Shown here one piece after another: positions 58,570 through 64,000 of a DNA stretch of 64,000 nt. A program made the position numbers and the translations under genes. Below the pieces are notes generated by a model. The model worked only from the letters and a program-made list of their open reading frames with translations, ran no database searches and was not told the DNA's origin. The DNA is from Rhizophagus irregularis (lineage: Eukaryota > Glomeromycota > Glomeromycetes > Glomerales > Glomeraceae): contig NC_089459.1 of the NCBI RefSeq assembly GCF_026210795.1, positions 310,001 through 374,000 on the forward strand, read 5' to 3'. Numbering within the stretch: position 1 is the first letter of the stretch; every line of letters begins with the position of its first letter.

Positions 58570-60054
58570 ATGTCAATTCATTATTGCTCAGAAGTTATTC
58601 AAGATCTTCAAAAAGCCTTTGAAAGCTGTGATGATTACGATGTAATCATTATAGCTGGAGAAGATCAGCAAGAAATTTTTGCTCATTCATTTGTACTTAG
58701 TACCAGATGTTCATATTTTAAAAGAGCATTATCAAATGATTGGGAAGAAAGGGATGATGATGGTAATTACATTTTCAAGAAACCGAATATCTCTTTTGAA
58801 GTGTTTCAATTACTTCTCAGGCAAGTAAATATTAATTTTAATTATATTGTTTATTTATTCTAACGACGAATAAAGATCTAACTAGTCACTTGTTTCCTTT
58901 TATTAATCATAATGTTTAGGTATTTATATACAGGAATTATAGATTATGATCAATACAATAACGAAGTGATTTTGCAATGCTTAGTTGCAGCTGATGAATT
59001 GGGATTGAACAAATTGAATGAACATATCCAGGAGTATTTGATTGATAACGAAGAATATTTGCATAAGGATCCAGTTAGCACACTTCAAATCGTTGGTCAA
59101 CATGAACCATTCGAAAATTTAAAGGATTACTGTTTGGAAGTTATTAGTGAAGAACCTAGAATTCTTTTTTCGTCTGAAAAATTTACGTTATTAGATAAAT
59201 CAATTATTACTATGATACTTCAAAGAGATGATCTTAATATAGAAGAAATTGATATATGGGAGTCTCTTCTTAGATGGCTTTTCATTCATTACTTGAAGAT
59301 CAATAAAGATGAATCTTCATGGTCATCAGAAGATTTGAGTAATGTCAAACAGACTATAAAGGAATATATTCCGTTAATCAGATTCTATGATATCTCCAAG
59401 GAAGATTTTTACTTAAAAGTATATCCATATAAAGAACTCTTGCCTCAAGATTTGCTTAGTGATATCCTTCGATATCATATGGTTCCAAATGCTACTCCAA
59501 TGTTGAATTTCAAGTCTTCTAGGAATCGCAAATTTGATTCTGTTTTAGTGAATAATAATATATTCAAGCTTTTTATTAAATGGATTGATAAAAAAGATAA
59601 TAAATATATTGGAAAAAGCACTCCATATCGATTTATTCTCCTTTTACGTGGGACAAGAGATGGATTTGATGCTCCAAAATTTCACCAATTATGCGACGGA
59701 AAAGACGCCACAATTTCTTTTGCAAGAATTAAAGATTCAAAGCAAATTATTGGCGGCTATAATCCTTTACATTGGTACCAGAATAGTACATACGCAAGTA
59801 CCAATGATAGCTTCATATTTAATATAACAGATATTGATAACCTTGATACTGCTAAAATAGGTCGTTGTAATAATCCTAATAATGCAGTATATTATCATCC
59901 TAACTACGGTCCAACTTTTGGTAATGGGCATAATTTGAACGCACAAGGAAATAACTGGCATACTAGTAATGGAAACGCGTATCCCAACATCAACTTGTCA
60001 GGTAATTTTGCGATTGATGAATATGAAGTATTTCAAGTTGTAAAGAAAATTTAA
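58570..60054 (+). CDS. BTB-BACK-TLDc domain protein (tandem copy C)
   Basis: Exons 58570-58820 and 58920-60054, a 99-nt intron with GC donor (CAG|GCAAGT) and TTTAG acceptor. 461 residues. BTB: YDVIIIAGEDQQEIFAHSFV, YFKRALSNDW, YLYTGIIDYD. BACK-like: LQRDDLNIEEIDIWESLLRW, YPYKELLPQDL. TLDc: FILLLRGTRDGFDAPKFHQL, KQIIGGYNPLHW, NDSFIFNITD, YGPTFGNGHNLNAQ. It is closest to tandem copy A and to the frameshifted gene at 3423, sharing the GC intron with both. The start at MSIHYC is the first ATG of the frame. Confidence 0.9.
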
Positions 60055-60596
60055 TATAAAACGAAGGAATAGTTCAATATTTGAATAGTTTAAAAATTTT
60101 ATATCTGATATGTTTTATAGACTTAAACAGTTATAACTCTGATTTCATTAATAAAGGAATTTTATTATACTATATCTTTCATTAATCTTATGTTTTGTTC
60201 TTGAACCACGTGTTTGATATATCGACTTTTATTTTATTGGATTTTTTTGGATATGTAATTTTTGTTGGTATTTTTCGCTATATTATAACTAGTGAAGGAA
60301 AAATACTATTATGTAAAAAACTATTATCTGAAAATGCTTTCATAATTTTTTTTTTTTAACGAATTTAATTATTTGTAATTGCGTTAACAGTTTGATAATT
60401 ATTATTAAATAGATATAAAACAGATAAAAATTTTTATATTGAAAGTTTCTCTGATATTGCCCGTCCCGAACGTTTTAATTTGTAGTTTATATAAATCAAT
60501 TTTTACATTCAATTCAGAAGCGTTATTTTTGTTTCTGAAATCTTGAAAAATTTCCAAAATTTTCGGTGCTTCATAAATCGTAAAGAAAAAAGAGAG
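60055..60596. other. Intergenic
   Basis: A+T-rich. 60579-60596 on the minus strand is the T-run that would terminate the adjacent 5S-like sequence. Nothing else seen. Confidence 0.4.
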
Positions 60597-60689
60597 TTAC
60601 AGCACTCAATATTCCCAGGCTGTCCCCAACCGTAGTACTGACTGGGCCATCAATTCGGCACTTTCCACTGTGCATGGCATGGCCATAAC
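60597..60689 (-). rRNA. 5S rRNA pseudogene with internal deletion
   Basis: The minus strand reads TATGGCCAT...GTGGAAAGTGCCGAATTGAT, then GGCCCAGTCAGTACTACGG, TTGGGGACAGCCTGGGAAT and ATTGAGTGCTGTAACTCTC followed by TTTTTT. This matches the 5' start and the 3' half of 5S rRNA (box C region, GTACT, CCTGGGAA, GTGCTGT). About 30 bases in the middle that normally hold AAGTTAAGC (box A) are missing, so it is probably not transcribed. Single, dispersed 5S copies are usual in fungi. Confidence 0.75.
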
Positions 60690-61843
60690 TTGAAAAGGAG
60701 TCCAAATTTATTTATTTAAAAATTTCATATTATGAGATCAATTATATAATATTTTACTAATCATCGATCTACTGTGAAAAAAAATAATTTTTTTTAAAAA
60801 AATTACTAAACCTCAACAAATCAATTTTTTCCAAATTTTGATTCAAATATAAACCTTATGAAAACGGATCTTACGTTATTTATCCTTAAAAATCGTCTCA
60901 TATAATTATATTAATGAATTAAATATTATTTTTAACACATTTTTCTCGTTAAAAATACGTTTCAGATCTTATCTAAACGAATATGTTTAATATGTTTTGA
61001 ATTTTGAAATTATTATTTATTATTTATCTATTTTACGGTTCAAATGAAATTTTTTTTTTGAATATTTATAATTTTTTCTCACCAACTAATGTCGAAAAAT
61101 TTATCTCTGTTTAAAAAAATGTCCTAAAATCTAATTTTTTTTCCCCGGTACCCGGTATATAACGTTTGATACTTTTGAATTTTAATTTCATTTAAAAAAA
61201 AATTTTTTTTTTTATTATTCATTGTCCCGGAAGGAGAACACTATATTTTTACACACTTTGTAAAAACTTCAGTCACTGTCCAATCGTACTTGATCACGTG
61301 TAATTAATAGCCTCTTTTTGTTACTTAATTAAACAATTTATATATTTAAAAACAGGTTTAATAAACAACATAATTCGTTTTCTTTACTAAAATGTTAATT
61401 GTTAATTCATACAAAAAAAAATTTTGATTATTAAAATATCCATTGTCAATTCATAGAAAAATTATTATAATTTATATTGTATTTGCTTTTTTATAAAAAT
61501 AATCACATAGTATAATTTTTTTTTTATTCACTTTTTTAAAACTTTATTTCCAGATCTATCATATTTATATTTTTTTTTTATTAATAAATAATAATTAATC
61601 AATAATAAAATATATATATAAATTTTCTTAAGAGAAAAAAACAATAAATCTTTAAAAAATGTATTTTTTTAAAAAAATTAAAACCTGTTGATAATGATGA
61701 ACTTTTGGTGTTAATCCCTATATGATAACTCAATGTCCCTGACACGTGATGTATTTGTATAAAATGATTATCCGATTAGATATTTCAAAAAAAAAAAAAA
61801 AAAAATATTTAATTTCTTTACTTCGTTAACCATTACAAAGAAA
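60690..61843. other. Intergenic, no gene seen
   Basis: Very A+T-rich with homopolymer runs, ending in a long A run at about 61787-61804. No convincing open frame. Confidence 0.4.
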
Positions 61844-63010
61844 ATGTCACCAAGTTCTTTACAAGAAAATTTTGAAATTATGCAAACTTGTCACTCGAAA
61901 CTCGATCGAAAGAGGTGATCATGACATACTAAACGTCATAGAATTACAATTAGAGCGTCTTGCATTATTACTTTCTATGTATTCAAGAGTTCGACAATTT
62001 TAGATGTTACCTATCAAATAAAGTTGAGTGATATTTATTTTGTAATTAGGAGATTATATCAAAGAATTGAAATTTTAAATTGTGATTCAAGTTCTGCTAA
62101 AAAAATTTATTAGAAAAGTAAAAACAGAAAGTAGACCAAAGATTGTCAGATATAAAGATGTCATCAAATTATTGAGACAGTTTGAATATAATTGAACCGA
62201 TATAGCAAATACATTTCCAAGAACTTTAAATAGAATAAGAAAAGACAATAACAAGTTAAACGGGAAAATCCCTTTTTTGGATAGATAATGACAATGAATC
62301 AAGAGGTATTCAAATTATAAACGTTTAAGAGAATCTATACATAGAGTTGATGCATTTGAAGCAATTACACGGTGGACAGAAATTAAACCTCGTCGTACAG
62401 TACATACCATGTTGCAAAGCAAATGCCTGTGAGCTGTGACATGTGGATGATAAGTTAATTCAATGAAAATTCGTCATTCATGCAGGAATAGATGGATTTC
62501 CAGGTTGATTGCTTGTGTGCACTGTAGTGATAACAATCGATTAGATACTACTCATTTTAAAGGGGCATGTAATTATTTTGGTACACCTAGTCATGTCCGG
62601 GCAGATCGTGGTGGAGAAAATGTAAAATGTTAAAATTCAACGATATATGAATGCCTACCGAAGTGAAAATTGTGGAAGATCAGTTCATAATCAAAGAATT
62701 AAACGTCTTTGGTAGATTTAGTATAAAACTTTTTGCTTCTATTATTGTATTTTTACCACGAATTAATCAGGATTTATTAAAATGGAAAGCATCAATGGAA
62801 TGTCACACTGAAAATCAACAAACTCCTATGCAATTATATACCAAAGGAATGATTCAATATGGATTTAGAGGGATGGAAGAAGAGATTGTTAATCCAAATG
62901 ATTATGGAATTGATTGGGATGGGCCGATTTCAAAAAGTAATGATGATGTTAATGTAATAGTTGATGAACCTAAACAGATAATCAATATAATCTTTTACAA
63001 TCTTTGTTAA
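61844..63010 (+). pseudogene. Decayed rve/DDE-type transposase
   Basis: Read across several frames, the family pattern is clear. There is an N-terminal part with LNVIELQLERLALLLSMYS, a helix-turn-helix-like stretch (SRPKIVRYKDVIKLLRQFEY, FPRTLNRIRKDN), then INVEAF-like RVDAFEAITRWTEIKPRR. The catalytic core has HVDDKLIQ, VIHAGIDGF, FGTPSHVRADRGGENVK and RSVHNQRIKRLW. The end is IVFLPRINQDLLKWKASMEC, then QQTPMQLYTKGM and YGIDWDGPI. At least several stops and frameshifts break it, so no active enzyme is made. The core belongs to the integrase-like (rve) DDE transposases found in eukaryotic DNA elements. The last 119 codons (62651-63010) are the longest open part. Confidence 0.75.
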
Positions 63011-63074
63011 ATTCATTAGAAGAAAATATTTAATAAAAAACTGTAAATCCCTTTCCCTTATTCCCTCGCTCTTT

Positions 63075-63160
63075 CCCCTGATCAATGTTGCTGCACCTCA
63101 ACGTTGGTGATCAGGTGACAACAAGTTTTTTAAAAAGGCTTGGCTAAGTCAGCAACAAAT
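63075..63160 (+). mobile_element. 3' terminal sequence of the rve-type transposon
   Basis: CCTGATCAATGTTGCTGCAC, CTCAACGTTGGTGATCAGG and GGCTTGGCTAAGTCAGCAAC end the element. A short CT-rich subterminal stretch (CCCTTTCCCTTATTCCCTCG) precedes them. The same end, inverted, is at 1841-1925. No 5' terminal repeat was found left of 61844. Confidence 0.7.
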
Positions 63161-64000
63161 ATTAATGATTTGTTAGCTCTTATTAAATATATATATACTG
63201 TATATAACTATAAATTAAAAATAAAAGTTTTATTTAATTTCTCATCTATAATAAATATTTTGATTATTCAATTTTTAATTTTCGCTCAAAGATTATTAAT
63301 TAGTAGATCTAAAATTTATCAAGTTTCCTTTGATTAAAAAGACTAATGCGTATTGTATACAAAAGTTAATTCTAACTTTAATTAAACATAGGGCAATTGT
63401 GACAACTAGCAACAATATTAACATTCAAGTTGGTATCACTACTTGGTCTTTAGCCTGATTGGGATCCCAAATCATTCTTTGTAATAATAATATAAATATT
63501 CAATAATTTAATCACATGAATATTTATTGTCAATAGTTTTAAACGTAAAATTTATTATCAACAAAATGGGTTTATTTTTATAAAATAAAATAAAAAAAAA
63601 TAAATTCTTTATTGAATTAAATATAAAAGGCAATAGTCTGAACTCAGACCAAAAATATCGATCTTGGACTGAGTCTGTCCATATATCAGGATCAATAATT
63701 CTTAGGACTCTAACGGACGGACCTTCTCCACCCTATATATAACGGAATCTTAATGTATCGTATAACGAAATTGTGTGACAGAAAATTTCAATCTTACACG
63801 CATTAAAATTTTTACTAAAGTGCCCGGTGGAATTGTGATGAAAGTTCCAGACATACGAATTTTTGGTTGTGGCCGTACATTGAAGGTTGAAATACGAAAA
63901 GTCACGTATCACGGGACCTTGTATTATTTTAAGTGTTAGATGTTACGGTAAATTTGTTATTTAAAACTTCCGTTCCTTCAGCGTAATGTTTTATTTTAAT
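63161..64000. other. Right edge, no gene seen
   Basis: A+T-rich. The frame 63140-63337 overlaps the transposon end and has no domain. Confidence 0.4.

Noticed and set aside
62087-62302. Minus-strand 71-codon hydrophobic frame
   Set aside because: Antisense to the decayed transposase.

Overview
The window looks like nuclear DNA of an arbuscular mycorrhizal fungus of the Rhizophagus type. The support is very high A+T, short phase-preserving introns (66-109 nt), an expanded family of BTB-BACK-TLDc proteins, a Sel1-repeat protein kinase of the style common in Glomeromycotina, and many decayed transposons. The species is inferred from gene content, not from a marker gene.

Layout. 1-310 copies the 3' flank of the BTB-TLDc gene that ends at 4879. 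512-995 is a MITE-like element. 1841-2450 is a transposon end fused to an expanded GA minisatellite. Two BTB-TLDc genes on the plus strand follow (3423-4879 with a one-base frameshift, 6767-8251 intact), then a small secreted protein (11254-11697) and a divergent BTB-TLDc gene on the minus strand (13215-14713). 15-21 kb holds MITEs, an unknown small-exon gene (17218-18000, minus) and LINE remnants. 21787-25362 encodes a protein with about 20 Sel1-like repeats, a Cys motif and a protein kinase. 26.8-30.5 kb is a decayed multi-exon Cys-rich locus with eight copies of a covarying stem-loop, split by a LINE and a hAT-type MITE. 31.3-35.3 kb holds a TLDc pseudogene and a BTB-BACK-TLDc gene with a long charged coiled coil. 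37443-38550 encodes a ubiquitin domain fused to a putative ADP-ribosyltransferase-like domain.

The minus-strand kinase gene at 42805-46104 is the most unusual feature. Between its first visible exon and its kinase exons lies a tandem array of about 15 intron-sized units. Each contains an AG acceptor, exactly three bases, and a GTAAGT-type donor. The triplets differ strongly while their splice-site flanks are nearly constant. Reading all of them as 3-nt micro-exons keeps the frame open. The 3' end of the same gene carries a tandemly duplicated exon.

46-53 kb is dominated by mobile DNA: a Helitron-like end, TA-flanked MITEs, two 5'-truncated LINE insertions with target-site duplications, and a 2.4-kb foldback element with repetitive arms. 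54-60 kb holds three more tandem BTB-BACK-TLDc genes on the plus strand. After these come a deleted 5S rRNA pseudogene on the minus strand and a decayed rve/DDE-type transposase whose terminal sequence is the one fused to the minisatellite near 1.9 kb.

The BTB-BACK-TLDc proteins are plausible ubiquitin-ligase adaptors and the kinases plausible signalling proteins. Nothing in the sequence shows a direct functional link between them. All gene models are read by eye from splice phase and paralogue comparison, without transcript evidence.
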